A stretch of DNA of 9,147 nt. Source: Acidobacteriota bacterium (GTDB taxonomy: Bacteria > Acidobacteriota > Terriglobia > Terriglobales > Acidobacteriaceae). The translations under genes were made by a program, and so were the position numbers. The stretch is taken from contig JAJXXN010000349.1 in assembly GCA_021781075.1 (NCBI GenBank), positions 1-9,147 of the forward strand, given 5' to 3'. Positions 1 to 6,199 of this stretch are shown piece by piece (the stretch's first letter is position 1; each line of letters opens with the position of its first letter). The notes under the pieces were generated by a model. It worked only from the letters and a program-made list of their open reading frames with translations, was not told the origin of the DNA and did no database searches.

Positions 1-155
1 GGATTGGGAAACGGCTGATTGGAAGCAAACCATGCCGCCTGTGTGTGCCCATGCGGGCTGATAATTGGCAGGTCGCGGACACTTGCATGGAGTGCGCGCG
101 CAATTTTTCTTGCTTCGGTATCGGCGGGAAATAATCGGTCCTCGTGAAGCGCCAT
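1..155 (-). CDS. uxaC: Uronate isomerase, N-terminal fragment (cut by left window edge)
   Basis: Uronate isomerase converts D-glucuronate to D-fructuronate and D-galacturonate to D-tagaturonate, the first cytoplasmic step of the isomerase route of uronate catabolism. Only the first 51 codons are visible. Translating the minus strand from the ATG at 155-153 gives an uninterrupted frame to the edge. It contains LHEDRLFPAD, then VRDLPIISPHGH at residues 26-37, then a WFASNQPFPN end. This is the usual N-terminus of bacterial uronate isomerases; H35 and H37 would be the first metal-binding HxH pair of this amidohydrolase-superfamily enzyme. A GGAGG ribosome-binding site (172-168) lies 12 bases before the ATG, which supports this start although the spacing is a little long. 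The gene is divergent from the FCD regulator, with a shared operator and a consensus -10 box between them. About 400 further residues should lie beyond the edge. The family call is confident; substrate preference cannot be read. Confidence 0.9.
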   Translation of the reverse strand, partial: MALHEDRLFPADTEARKIARALHASVRDLPIISPHGHTQAAWFASNQPFPN

Positions 156-167
156 CGTCTGCCGCAA

Positions 168-172
168 CCTCC
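168..172 (-). promoter_or_regulatory. Ribosome-binding site of uxaC
   Basis: Minus-strand GGAGG, 12 bases before the ATG at 155. It is the best Shine-Dalgarno match in this gap and fixes the likely uxaC start. The in-frame TTG directly after it is too close to be used. Confidence 0.6.
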
Positions 173-187
173 GTTCCGGGAATCACA

Positions 188-200
188 GTGGTCTGACCAC
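188..200. promoter_or_regulatory. Predicted operator for the FCD/GntR regulator
   Basis: GTGGTCTGACCAC is a perfect inverted repeat with 5-base arms and a 3-base centre. Its TGGT-N3-ACCA core is the form known for operators of FadR/FCD-type regulators such as PdhR. It lies between divergent uxaC and the regulator gene, directly downstream of the uxaC -10 box, so it should cover the transcription start. A bound regulator would block uxaC expression. It also lies 116 bases upstream of the regulator start, so autoregulation is possible. I found no second copy of this core elsewhere in the window. The repeat is seen directly; the assignment to this regulator is inference from position and core. 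Confidence 0.75.
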
Positions 201-206
201 ATTATA
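201..206 (-). promoter_or_regulatory. -10 box of the uxaC promoter
   Basis: The minus strand reads TATAAT, a perfect sigma-70-type -10 hexamer, immediately upstream of the operator repeat. The transcription start would fall near 194, inside the operator. The best -35 candidate is a weak TTGGGG with a long 19-base spacer, so the promoter may depend on its extended -10 context or have a poor -35. Confidence 0.6.
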
Positions 207-300
207 CCCACGACGCAGCTTCCTCCCCCAACATATATTCCTCCGCACTGGCGGACTGCGCACGGCGAAAAACCGCATGGCGCTGCTGCCCTGGACGCCC

Positions 301-305
301 GGGAG
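301..305 (+). promoter_or_regulatory. Ribosome-binding site that decides the regulator start
   Basis: GGGAG lies 10 bases before the ATG at 316. The more upstream ATG at 277 has no comparable purine run, which is why 316 is preferred. An in-frame ATG at 325 remains possible. Confidence 0.45.
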
Positions 306-315
306 CCTGTTTGTC

Positions 316-1098
316 ATGGATGTTATGCTCAATACGAAACAGATGAAAAGCATGAAACCGTCAAATTCCCAAAAAACGGCGGATCGTCAAACGCACCTGG
401 AATCCCAACTCGCCATGCAGGTGGTCAAGCATATACGCCGGCTGGTCGAGGCGGGGAAACTCAAGCCGGGCGACAAATTACCGCCGGAGCGGGAGCTTGC
501 CCGGAAGCTGAAAATCAGCCGGGCCTCATTGCGCAGCGGCATCGGCTACCTGGCGGCCACAGGTGTTTTGAATGTGCGCCACGGCGTTGGCGCATTTATC
601 GCCGATGACCCGCCGGTCTTTGCCAGTTCATCCTTCAATTTGATTGGCGCGTTGCATGGCTTCCAGCCCTGGCAAATGTTTGAAACCCGGTTGATCCTGG
701 AAAGTCAGTTGGCCGCACTGGCAGCCGGGCGCAGCCGCAAGGAACATCAACTGGCTTTGGCCGGAGAGGTTGAAAAATTGTTTGCCTCCCTGGACCGGCC
801 TGCGGAGTTTCTTGTCCACGACATGAATTTCCACCGCATACTGGCACAGGCCTCGGGGAACCCCGTGCTTGCGGCGATAATGGAAACACTCACCCTGGCG
901 TTTTACAGGGAAAGAAACAAGACAGTCGAGCACGCCAAAGACATGCGCGATGCCGCGGAAATGCACAAGCTTATCTTGAAGGCCATCCGTATGCGCGACG
1001 CCGTGAAAGCGCGCACTTTGATGGAACGCCACTTGACCGCATCCATGGAAGCGCAGAGCGTCGAAAAGCACGGCCGCCGCAAGCCATCCGGCCGGTAA
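316..1098 (+). CDS. GntR-family transcriptional regulator with FCD ligand domain (FadR subfamily), probable uronate repressor
   Basis: A DNA-binding regulator of 260 residues from the chosen start. Residues about 30-97 are the winged helix of GntR proteins (LKPGDKLPPERELARKL, then SRASLRSGIGYLAATGVLNV and a wing containing RHGVGAF). Residues about 117-245 form the all-helical FCD domain. Its usual metal/ligand residues are present: D169 and H173 in HDMNFHR, H217 in EMHK and H239 in MERHL. FCD regulators typically bind small organic acids, including uronates in the ExuR/UxuR group. The gene diverges from uxaC across a perfect TGGT-N3-ACCA operator and converges on a GH28 pectinase gene, so control of pectin/galacturonate use is the best guess. 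The common SRxxVREAL pattern is replaced by RSGI after the helix, so the DNA-contact region is somewhat divergent. The start is uncertain (277, 316, 325, 343 or 352); 316 has the best ribosome-binding site. The family is certain; the effector is inferred. Confidence 0.9.
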   Translation: MDVMLNTKQMKSMKPSNSQKTADRQTHLESQLAMQVVKHIRRLVEAGKLKPGDKLPPERELARKLKISRASLRSGIGYLAATGVLNVRHGVGAFIADDPPVFASSSFNLIGALHGFQPWQMFETRLILESQLAALAAGRSRKEHQLALAGEVEKLFASLDRPAEFLVHDMNFHRILAQASGNPVLAAIMETLTLAFYRERNKTVEHAKDMRDAAEMHKLILKAIRMRDAVKARTLMERHLTASMEAQSVEKHGRRKPSGR

Positions 1099-1190
1099 CC
1101 CCGCATCTTCACTCGCTGTTTTCACCGCTGTGGTGCGCGCCGACCCGCCTTGGGCAAAAACTTGCGCCAGCCCCACGGTCGCCATTGAGG

Positions 1191-1213
1191 GGAATTTGTC
1201 ATTGCGGAATTTG
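1191..1213. repeat. Short tandem copy of GGAATTTG in the convergent gap
   Basis: GGAATTTG occurs at 1191-1198 and 1206-1213, 7 bases apart, in the 134-base gap between the convergent regulator and GH28 genes. A small GGTT-GATT-AACC hairpin (1212-1223) follows. No T-rich intrinsic terminator is visible on either strand in this gap. A function for the repeat is not evident and chance is possible. Confidence 0.3.
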
Positions 1214-1232
1214 GTTGATTAACCGGGGTCCC

Positions 1233-2825
1233 TCAGTGCCTCGTTTCCAGTTTTTCCATTGTTCCGTCCGGCAAGCCGCTGCAGTTTGTTATTTGTGTGT
1301 GCGTGGTCGCGGCGGCATTGAGAGGCGGCGCATCCATCGGCAAACGAAGGTCATCCAAACGCAGCGCCTCCACATCGCGCATCCAAATGGCGGGGCGTTT
1401 GTCGGCCTCCATGATGCGCACCTCCACGTGGCTCAGGTCAAGGTTGCGGACGTGGCGCAGGTAGAAGCCCGTGGCGGGGACTGCGCCAAACATCTCCGGC
1501 TCGGGATATTTTGTCTCCAACTCGGCGGGCAGGAGTGCCGCCATCGCGCTGCTGCCGCCCCCAACCTGCTCAAAGAAACAATCGCTGATCTGAATGTCCT
1601 CGATGGGGTGGTCGGGGATGCCGGCAAGGATGGATGGAATCTGCCCGGCGCCGGAGCTGGTGATGTGGCTGACCAGGACGCGGCGAATGGCGCCGATGGG
1701 GCTGCCGGCCGGCGCGCGCATGCGGCTGCCAAGCCGCATGAAGATGGGCGCGCTGCGCACATCGCGCATGACGATGTTGCTGATGGTGATGTCCTCGCAG
1801 ATGGCGCCATCCACGCTCTCAATCGCAACCCCACGGCAGCTTTCGAAGACGCAATTGTCGATGACGATGCGGCGGAATCCGCCATTCGATTCAGTGCCGA
1901 GCTTGATGCGGCCTGTGGGCGGCCAATGCAAATCAGTAGCCGGCTTCCAGGTTGCGTCCGCCACGGAGCCAAGCGCGTAATTGCCTGTGACAAAGCAATT
2001 GGAGATGGTTACGTCTTCGGTTGCGCGCAAATAACCGAGCGCATAGGAACTCTTGAGGCAGATGCCATCGTCCCAGGGCGTGTTGACGGTGCAGCTTGTG
2101 ATGCGGACATTGCGGCAGCAATCAATATCCATGCCGTCGCGGTTTGAATCAATGGCCAGTTGGTCGATGGAGAGATTGTCAACACCGGTGGCGAGAATTC
2201 CAAACCAGCCACCGGCCTTGAGGGTGAAATCACGCAAAATCACATTGCGGCAATTCTTGAGCGCGATGGCCTTGCTGCCAACCCCCGGGCGGGCGGGATC
2301 CGGCTGGTCCTTTTCGAAATCGAACCCACGGGCCAGACCTTTGCCCCAGATCATGCCCGGGCCGGTAATCGAAATGTCGTTGAGCCCTTCGCCCCAAATC
2401 AGGGAGTTGTGCCAGTGATTGTGCCCGAAGTCCTGATAGGCTTCCCCGGGGGCGTTGTGCGGCTCGGCAGGGTCGTAACCCGGATCGTTTTCAGCTGCCG
2501 GGTTTTCAGCGGCCAGAATCACCGCCCCGTGGTCAAGGAACAAACCCACGTGGCTTTTGAGACGAATTGAATACGAGCGGTAAACTCCGGCGGGAAAGAA
2601 TACCGTGCCTCCGCCGGCCTTAGCCGCAGCGTCGATGGCCTGGTTGATTGCGATTGAATCGATGGCGGCGCCGTCGCCTTTGGCGCCAAAGTGGCTCACA
2701 TTCCACGCAGCGTCCTGATTCGCAGTGGATGGTGAAAACATGGAACGCGCGGCTTGGCCGCGGACAGGAAGCAAGCCGGCAGCCGCGGATGCCAAACCCC
2801 ATCGCAAAAACTCTCTTCTTTTCAT
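1233..2825 (-). CDS. Exported glycoside hydrolase family 28 protein (polygalacturonase-like)
   Basis: GH28 enzymes are right-handed beta-helix hydrolases that cleave alpha-galacturonosyl or rhamnogalacturonan bonds of pectin. From the ATG at 2825 the protein has 530 residues. It begins with a twin-arginine-type signal, KRREFLRWG followed by an Ala/Leu-rich stretch to about residue 25, so export of the folded protein by Tat is likely. The family opening NVSHFGAKGDG (residues 42-52) and FFPAGVY (76-82) follow. The catalytic aspartates are probably D230 and D234 in RDGMDID plus D252 and D253 in WDDGICLKS. The GHG segment of fungal polygalacturonases is replaced by GTESNGG (310-316), as in a bacterial GH28 branch. 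The conserved IFMRLGSRMR (361-370) also fits that branch. In-frame starts at 2870 and 2837 exist, but they lengthen the n-region; a purine-rich AAGAG lies upstream of 2825. The context with uxaC supports pectin breakdown. The exact linkage cut, and exo versus endo action, cannot be told. Confidence 0.9.
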   Translation of the reverse strand: MKRREFLRWGLASAAAGLLPVRGQAARSMFSPSTANQDAAWNVSHFGAKGDGAAIDSIAINQAIDAAAKAGGGTVFFPAGVYRSYSIRLKSHVGLFLDHGAVILAAENPAAENDPGYDPAEPHNAPGEAYQDFGHNHWHNSLIWGEGLNDISITGPGMIWGKGLARGFDFEKDQPDPARPGVGSKAIALKNCRNVILRDFTLKAGGWFGILATGVDNLSIDQLAIDSNRDGMDIDCCRNVRITSCTVNTPWDDGICLKSSYALGYLRATEDVTISNCFVTGNYALGSVADATWKPATDLHWPPTGRIKLGTESNGGFRRIVIDNCVFESCRGVAIESVDGAICEDITISNIVMRDVRSAPIFMRLGSRMRAPAGSPIGAIRRVLVSHITSSGAGQIPSILAGIPDHPIEDIQISDCFFEQVGGGSSAMAALLPAELETKYPEPEMFGAVPATGFYLRHVRNLDLSHVEVRIMEADKRPAIWMRDVEALRLDDLRLPMDAPPLNAAATTHTQITNCSGLPDGTMEKLETRH

Positions 2826-2937
2826 GGCACGAACCATCTCTTGCCGCATCCTTTCACAATGTGCGTTCACATCCGGCGCAAAGGCCGTTCCGCGTCTCGA
2901 AGCACTTCAGGGCTGGAAAAGTGAATTCGCTTTGCCA

Positions 2938-2943
2938 TGTCAA
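2938..2943 (-). promoter_or_regulatory. Candidate -35 box upstream of the GH28 gene
   Basis: The minus strand reads TTGACA, a perfect -35 hexamer, 113 bases before the GH28 ATG in the 227-base gap after larB. No good -10 hexamer follows at 16-18 bases (TTTTCC at 17), so this is weak. It suggests that GH28 has its own promoter rather than reading through from the lar operon. Confidence 0.25.
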
Positions 2944-3020
2944 CCACGCCGCGCCCGCGGCGGGCATGGGACGGGCGGCGGCACCACTTTCCACTGAAGA
3001 ATATTCAACCTTGCCCGCGC

Positions 3021-3039
3021 GCCACAAAGCAACAGTGGC
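3021..3039 (-). terminator. Weak hairpin after larB
   Basis: A 5-base stem (GCCAC/GTGGC) with a 9-base loop begins 13 bases past the larB stop on the minus strand. There is no following T-run. A second GC-rich stem-loop, GCCCG-CGG-CGGGC at 2953-2965, lies further on, also without a T-run. If the lar transcript ends here it is not by a classical intrinsic terminator. Confidence 0.2.
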
Positions 3040-3052
3040 AACCGGCGGCAAT

Positions 3053-3817
3053 CTATTGATGATTGATTGTCGAGGCGATGCAGGCCGCGCCGAATCCATT
3101 ATCAATATTCACAACTGCCACGTTGGGGGCGCAACTGTTGAGCATCCCGAGCAATGCGGCAATCCCATGGAAGGATGCGCCATAACCGATGCTGGTGGGC
3201 ACGGCAATGACCGGGGCATTGACCAGGCCCGCGACGACAGAGGGAAGCGCACCCTCCATGCCCGCACAGACAATCAGCACACGCGCCTGGCAAAGACGCT
3301 CCTTGTGCGCAAAGAGCCGATGGATCCCGGCCACGCCCACATCGGCGATCAATTCCACCTCGTTGCCCAGCAACCCGGCCGTGACCATGGCCTCCTCGGC
3401 CACAGGCAGGTCGCTAGTCCCCGCGCAGAGGATTGCGATTGATCCTTTGCCGCGTTCACACGCGCATTGCGCAAGGGTGATGGTCCGGGCTCGCTCGTTG
3501 TAGACCGCGGTGGTTTTCGACCCGGCTGGCGCAACCCGCTCAACCTCGTCATACTGGCCGCGTGTTGCGCGCGTGGCCAGCACATTGCCCCCCGCCGCGG
3601 CCATCGCCCAGAAAATATCGGCAACCTGCGCCGGTGATTTGCCTTCACTGTAAATCACCTCGGGCAGGCCGGTGCGCAGAGGTCGATGATGGTCCAGCTT
3701 GGCGAAACCCAAATCCTCAAAGGCAAAATCCCGCAGCGCTTGGAGCGCGTCGGCCACGGAGATGCGCCGCGCCTCAACATCGGACAGCATGGCCTCAATG
3801 CGCGCGCGGTCCATCAT
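3053..3817 (-). CDS. larB: LarB, nickel-pincer cofactor synthesis: NaAD carboxylase/hydrolase
   Basis: LarB starts synthesis of the nickel-pincer nucleotide by carboxylating the pyridinium ring of nicotinic acid adenine dinucleotide and hydrolysing it to pyridinium-3,5-biscarboxylic acid mononucleotide. The 254-residue product matches the usual length. Its N-terminal part carries LDHHRPLRTGLPEVIYSEGK (41-60). The PurE-like half carries AGTSDLPVAEEA (132-143), CAGMEGALPSVVAG (184-197) and PTSIGYGASF (207-216). The end reads MLNSCAPNVAVVNIDNGFGAA. C229 in NSCA and E188 in GMEG sit where the Lactobacillus enzyme has its catalytic Cys221 and Glu180 (constant offset of 8, from memory), so the active site looks intact. 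The start ATG at 3817 overlaps the larC stop (ATGA), with GGGGCG just upstream; a second ATG follows at once at 3814. Translational coupling to larC is expected. An in-frame extension to 3907 lies inside larC and is not favoured. Confidence 0.95.
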   Translation of the reverse strand: MMDRARIEAMLSDVEARRISVADALQALRDFAFEDLGFAKLDHHRPLRTGLPEVIYSEGKSPAQVADIFWAMAAAGGNVLATRATRGQYDEVERVAPAGSKTTAVYNERARTITLAQCACERGKGSIAILCAGTSDLPVAEEAMVTAGLLGNEVELIADVGVAGIHRLFAHKERLCQARVLIVCAGMEGALPSVVAGLVNAPVIAVPTSIGYGASFHGIAALLGMLNSCAPNVAVVNIDNGFGAACIASTINHQ

Positions 3818-5022
3818 TTCGCCCCGTTGCCTGCAGTCCAGGCTTCGAGCGCGCACTGCATGATTTGCTTGAGTGGAATTGAATTTTTCTCCGCCAGCTC
3901 CCTGCACACGTCATACTCAGGGGCGGCATTCAAGACATTGCCCTCGGCATCGCGCGCCAACTTGACGGGGACAGCGCCCCACGGCGTTTGCACCTCACGG
4001 AACTCCCGCGCCAACTCGTAGCGCTCTTCCATGCGCCAGCGCACACCGAGGGTGCTGCTTTCGCGAAAGAGCAGGTCGCGCATCACGCCCAGGTCCCCCG
4101 GTTTTGCCAGGATGGTGAGCAGGATGCCGCTCCTGCCTTTTTTCATTTGCAGGGGCGTGCGATACACGTCGAGCGCGCCGGCCTTGAGCAGGGATTCGGC
4201 GAGGTAGCCGACCAGTTGCGGGTTCATGTCATCGACCGCCGTTTCAAGCACCGCAATCCGCCTTGACCCGTTTTCTTGCACGGTGTCCTCCACCTTCGCA
4301 GTCAGCAGCCGGAGCAGGTTGGCTTCGCCAGCCATCTCGCGGCTGCCCGCGCCGTAGCCGGTGCGCTCAATGCGGGCTGGTGGAAGCGGTTTGTACTCGA
4401 CCTCGAGCATCCGGAGCAATGCCGCACCGGTCGGCGTGATGCGCTCCATCTCCGCGCCACTTGAATAAACGGGCGCGTCCTGAAGCAGCTTCAATGTGGC
4501 TGGCGCGGGCACGGGCAATCTGCCATGCTGGCAATCAACCGTCCCATTTCCCACATTCAAATTGGAGGCGAACCATTTTTCCACGCCCAGCCACTCCGCT
4601 CCACGCGCCGAGCAAACAAGATCGACCATCGTGTCCACCGCCCCAAGCTCGTGAAAATGCACCTTCTCAACCGGGAGGTCGTGAATTTCCGCCTCCGCGG
4701 CGCCCAACAGTTCAAATGCCTTCGCGGCCCGCGCCTGAACGCTGGCGGCAAGGGGTGCGGCATGAATGATGCCCAAGATCGAAGAGAGGTGCCTGTGCGG
4801 AGTTTTTTCATTTTTCCCGTTGCTGTCCCGGGCAATCTGAAGATCCACCTTTGTCCCACCGATGCCTCCGCGGAGCACCTTGCGCGCCTCAAGTTTCGCG
4901 CCGAGGCGCAGCGACTCGGCCGCCTCATTCAACACGGCAATCGGCACACCGGCATCCACGAGGGCGCCCAGCATCATGTCGCCGCTGATTCCGGAAAAGC
5001 AGTCTAGATATCCGATCCGCAT
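3814..5022 (-). CDS. larC: LarC, nickel insertion protein (nickel chelatase) of the pincer cofactor
   Basis: LarC inserts nickel into pyridinium-3,5-bisthiocarboxylic acid mononucleotide in a CTP-dependent reaction, the last step of NPN cofactor assembly. The protein has 402 residues. It begins with the family signature YLDCFSGISGDMMLGALVDAG (residues 5-25, Cys8 to Asp15 being the core). It continues with VHFHELGAVDTMVDLV (121-136), ITPTGAALL (195-203), ETAVDDMNPQL (260-270), TPLQMKKGRSG (289-299) and ESSTLGVRW (321-329). In Lactiplantibacillus the gene is split and needs a programmed frameshift; here both halves lie in one frame. The His-rich linker common in LarC is short, reduced to PHRHL (75-79). 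It begins 35 bases after larE and overlaps larB by 4 bases, so the three form one operon. No strong ribosome-binding site is seen before the ATG, only GGGATAG some distance upstream. Confidence 0.96.
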   Translation of the reverse strand: MRIGYLDCFSGISGDMMLGALVDAGVPIAVLNEAAESLRLGAKLEARKVLRGGIGGTKVDLQIARDSNGKNEKTPHRHLSSILGIIHAAPLAASVQARAAKAFELLGAAEAEIHDLPVEKVHFHELGAVDTMVDLVCSARGAEWLGVEKWFASNLNVGNGTVDCQHGRLPVPAPATLKLLQDAPVYSSGAEMERITPTGAALLRMLEVEYKPLPPARIERTGYGAGSREMAGEANLLRLLTAKVEDTVQENGSRRIAVLETAVDDMNPQLVGYLAESLLKAGALDVYRTPLQMKKGRSGILLTILAKPGDLGVMRDLLFRESSTLGVRWRMEERYELAREFREVQTPWGAVPVKLARDAEGNVLNAAPEYDVCRELAEKNSIPLKQIMQCALEAWTAGNGAK

Positions 5023-5057
5023 GATGAATTGATTCTATCCCGAATCTGGGAAGCCGC

Positions 5058-5951
5058 TCAGTTGCCGGGGTCCGCGCGCCGCAGCACCTCAACCGGCAGC
5101 AGTTGATTGAGCGAGCCGGAGTGAAAACCCGCCGTATCGAGCGCCACATATTGATAACCCGCGGCACGAACCGCAGCCGTGAGGGCATCAAACATCTCCA
5201 GCGTCAAAGCGCGCCCCATCTCGCCGCGCGCAATCTCGATGCGGGCAATCTCCCCGTGGTGCCGCACGCGAAACTCACGAAAGCCCAGGCTGCGCAGGGA
5301 AGCTTGCGCGGTTTCAATCTGCGCAAGCACCTCCCGGGTGACCGCGAGGCCATAGGCAACGCGTGATGAAAGGCAAGGGGCGGCTGGTTTTTCCCATGGC
5401 GCAAAGCCCGCCTGCTGCGCCAATGAACGAATCTCCGCCTTTGTCAAACCTGCATCCGCAAGTGGCGCGAGCACCCCATGCAGGGTGGCGGCGCGCTGGC
5501 CCGGGCGGTAGTCGCGCGTATCGTCGGCATTCATGCCATAGGCGATTTTCTCGAATCCCAACTCCCGGCCCAAGGACAGCATGTTGCGGAAAAGCTCATC
5601 TTTGCAGTGAAAACACCGGTCCGCATCATTGCGAAAATAATCCGGGTTACTCAACTCGTGGGTGTTGATGATGCGCAGCGGAATTCCCCGCTGGGCGGCG
5701 AAGTCACAGGCCGCCCCAAACTCACTGCGCGCAAGCGAGGCGGAATCGGCCAGCACGGCGAGCATTTGATCGCCCAGCACGCGGTGTGCCGTTGCCGCAA
5801 GAAAGGCCGAGTCCACACCGCCGGAGTAGGCGATCATCACGCGAGCGATTTGGCGCAGCCGCTCCTCGAGTTCTTGCAGCTTCAACTGCTCCGCACCGCT
5901 TGATGGAATCGCCAAACCCGTCGCCGCGACATTTGTTTCACGCAACGCCAT
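5058..5951 (-). CDS. larE: LarE, ATP-dependent sulfur transferase of the pincer cofactor, three-cysteine type
   Basis: LarE turns the two carboxylates of the LarB product into thiocarboxylates after AMP activation. The protein has 297 residues from the ATG at 5951; a GTG at 5957 would add two. The PP-loop ATP-pyrophosphatase motif is SGGVDS at residues 43-48. C113 and C116 form RCFHCKDELF, and C193 lies in PAAPCLSSRVAYG. C193 corresponds to the sacrificial Cys176 of the Lactiplantibacillus enzyme. The added CxxC is the pattern of LarE proteins, such as that of Thermotoga, that bind a [4Fe-4S] cluster and do not use up their own cysteine. GMNADDTRDYRPG (139-151) is also typical. It is the first gene of the larE-larC-larB operon and is divergent from the PAS-AAA+-Fis regulator. 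The ribosome-binding site is weak. Cluster binding is inferred from the cysteines only. Confidence 0.95.
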   Translation of the reverse strand: MALRETNVAATGLAIPSSGAEQLKLQELEERLRQIARVMIAYSGGVDSAFLAATAHRVLGDQMLAVLADSASLARSEFGAACDFAAQRGIPLRIINTHELSNPDYFRNDADRCFHCKDELFRNMLSLGRELGFEKIAYGMNADDTRDYRPGQRAATLHGVLAPLADAGLTKAEIRSLAQQAGFAPWEKPAAPCLSSRVAYGLAVTREVLAQIETAQASLRSLGFREFRVRHHGEIARIEIARGEMGRALTLEMFDALTAAVRAAGYQYVALDTAGFHSGSLNQLLPVEVLRRADPGN

Positions 5952-6011
5952 GGGCACAATCTTAGCAGTTCATCGAATCTCCGGGGCTGTTCCGTAAGCA
6001 GAGATCCTGCG

Positions 6012-6028
6012 GTTGGAGTCACTCCGAC
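6012..6028. promoter_or_regulatory. Palindrome upstream of larE, candidate operator
   Basis: GTTGGAGTCACTCCGAC is a near-perfect inverted repeat: GGAGT-C-ACTCC at the core, extended by three positions with one mismatch. It is centred about 70 bases before the larE start, in the gap shared with the divergent AAA+ regulator. A transcription-factor site or a leader stem-loop are both possible. I know of no factor with this exact site. Confidence 0.4.
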
Positions 6029-6038
6029 AAATCCCGAC

Positions 6039-6049
6039 GCACAGCGTGC
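6039..6049. promoter_or_regulatory. Second short palindrome upstream of larE
   Basis: GCAC-AGC-GTGC is a perfect inverted repeat centred 24 bases from the neighbouring palindrome. The minus strand here reads GGCACGCTGTGC, which resembles a sigma-54 -24/-12 element, but the GG to GC spacing is off by one. A chance match is possible. Confidence 0.25.
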
Positions 6050-6149
6050 CTTTTATTTTGTTTGAGTTGCGAGTACCCTGCCTTCTTTCACAATCGAAAT
6101 AGGGGTTCAAGACCCGCCGCCATCCTTTTTTTATCCCACGGTAATGTTC

Positions 6150-6178
6150 TTTACCCAATTTGGCTTTCTATCAATAGT
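6150..6178 (+). promoter_or_regulatory. Candidate sigma-70 promoter of the AAA+ regulator gene
   Basis: TTTACC (6150-6155) and AATAGT (6173-6178) are 17 bases apart, each matching the consensus at 4 of 6 positions. They lie in an AT-richer stretch, with transcription expected to start near 6185, just before the ribosome-binding site. This is weak evidence based on spacing and position. Confidence 0.25.
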
Positions 6179-6195
6179 CATGCCACCCGGCAGAT

Positions 6196-6199
6196 GAGG
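6196..6199 (+). promoter_or_regulatory. Ribosome-binding site of the AAA+ regulator
   Basis: GAGG lies 7 bases before the ATG at 6207, an ideal distance, and fixes the start of this gene. Confidence 0.6.

Noticed and set aside
144..608. Plus-strand open frame of 154 codons overlapping uxaC's start and the regulator
   Set aside because: It crosses the operator and promoter and overlaps the GntR helix-turn-helix coding region in another frame.
1185..2147. Long open frame on the plus strand antisense to the GH28 gene
   Set aside because: It lies fully opposite a gene with clear GH28 motifs, shows no known domain, and its Ala/Asp/Val-rich make-up is that of a GC-rich antisense frame.
2823..2836. 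TGG...CCA partial symmetry over the GH28 start as a second FCD operator
   Set aside because: The arms match only partly and the spacing differs from the perfect site at 188-200.
2648..3442. Plus-strand open frame spanning the GH28 start, the gap and part of larB
   Set aside because: It overlaps two recognised genes on the other strand and has no recognisable motif.
6038..6053. Possible sigma-54 promoter for larE on the minus strand (GGCACGCTGTGC)
   Set aside because: The distance between the GG and GC elements is wrong by one base, and the TTGC half is incomplete.
6101..6122. tRNA-like 3' end (GGGGTTCAAGACCCGCCGCC)
   Set aside because: It resembles a T-arm, but the stem has only three pairs, position 60 is not a pyrimidine, and no acceptor, D or anticodon arm can be built upstream.
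5970..6158. 62-codon minus-strand open frame in the larE/regulator gap
   Set aside because: It has no clear ribosome-binding site or domain, and it runs through the palindromes. It is more likely chance in a regulatory gap.
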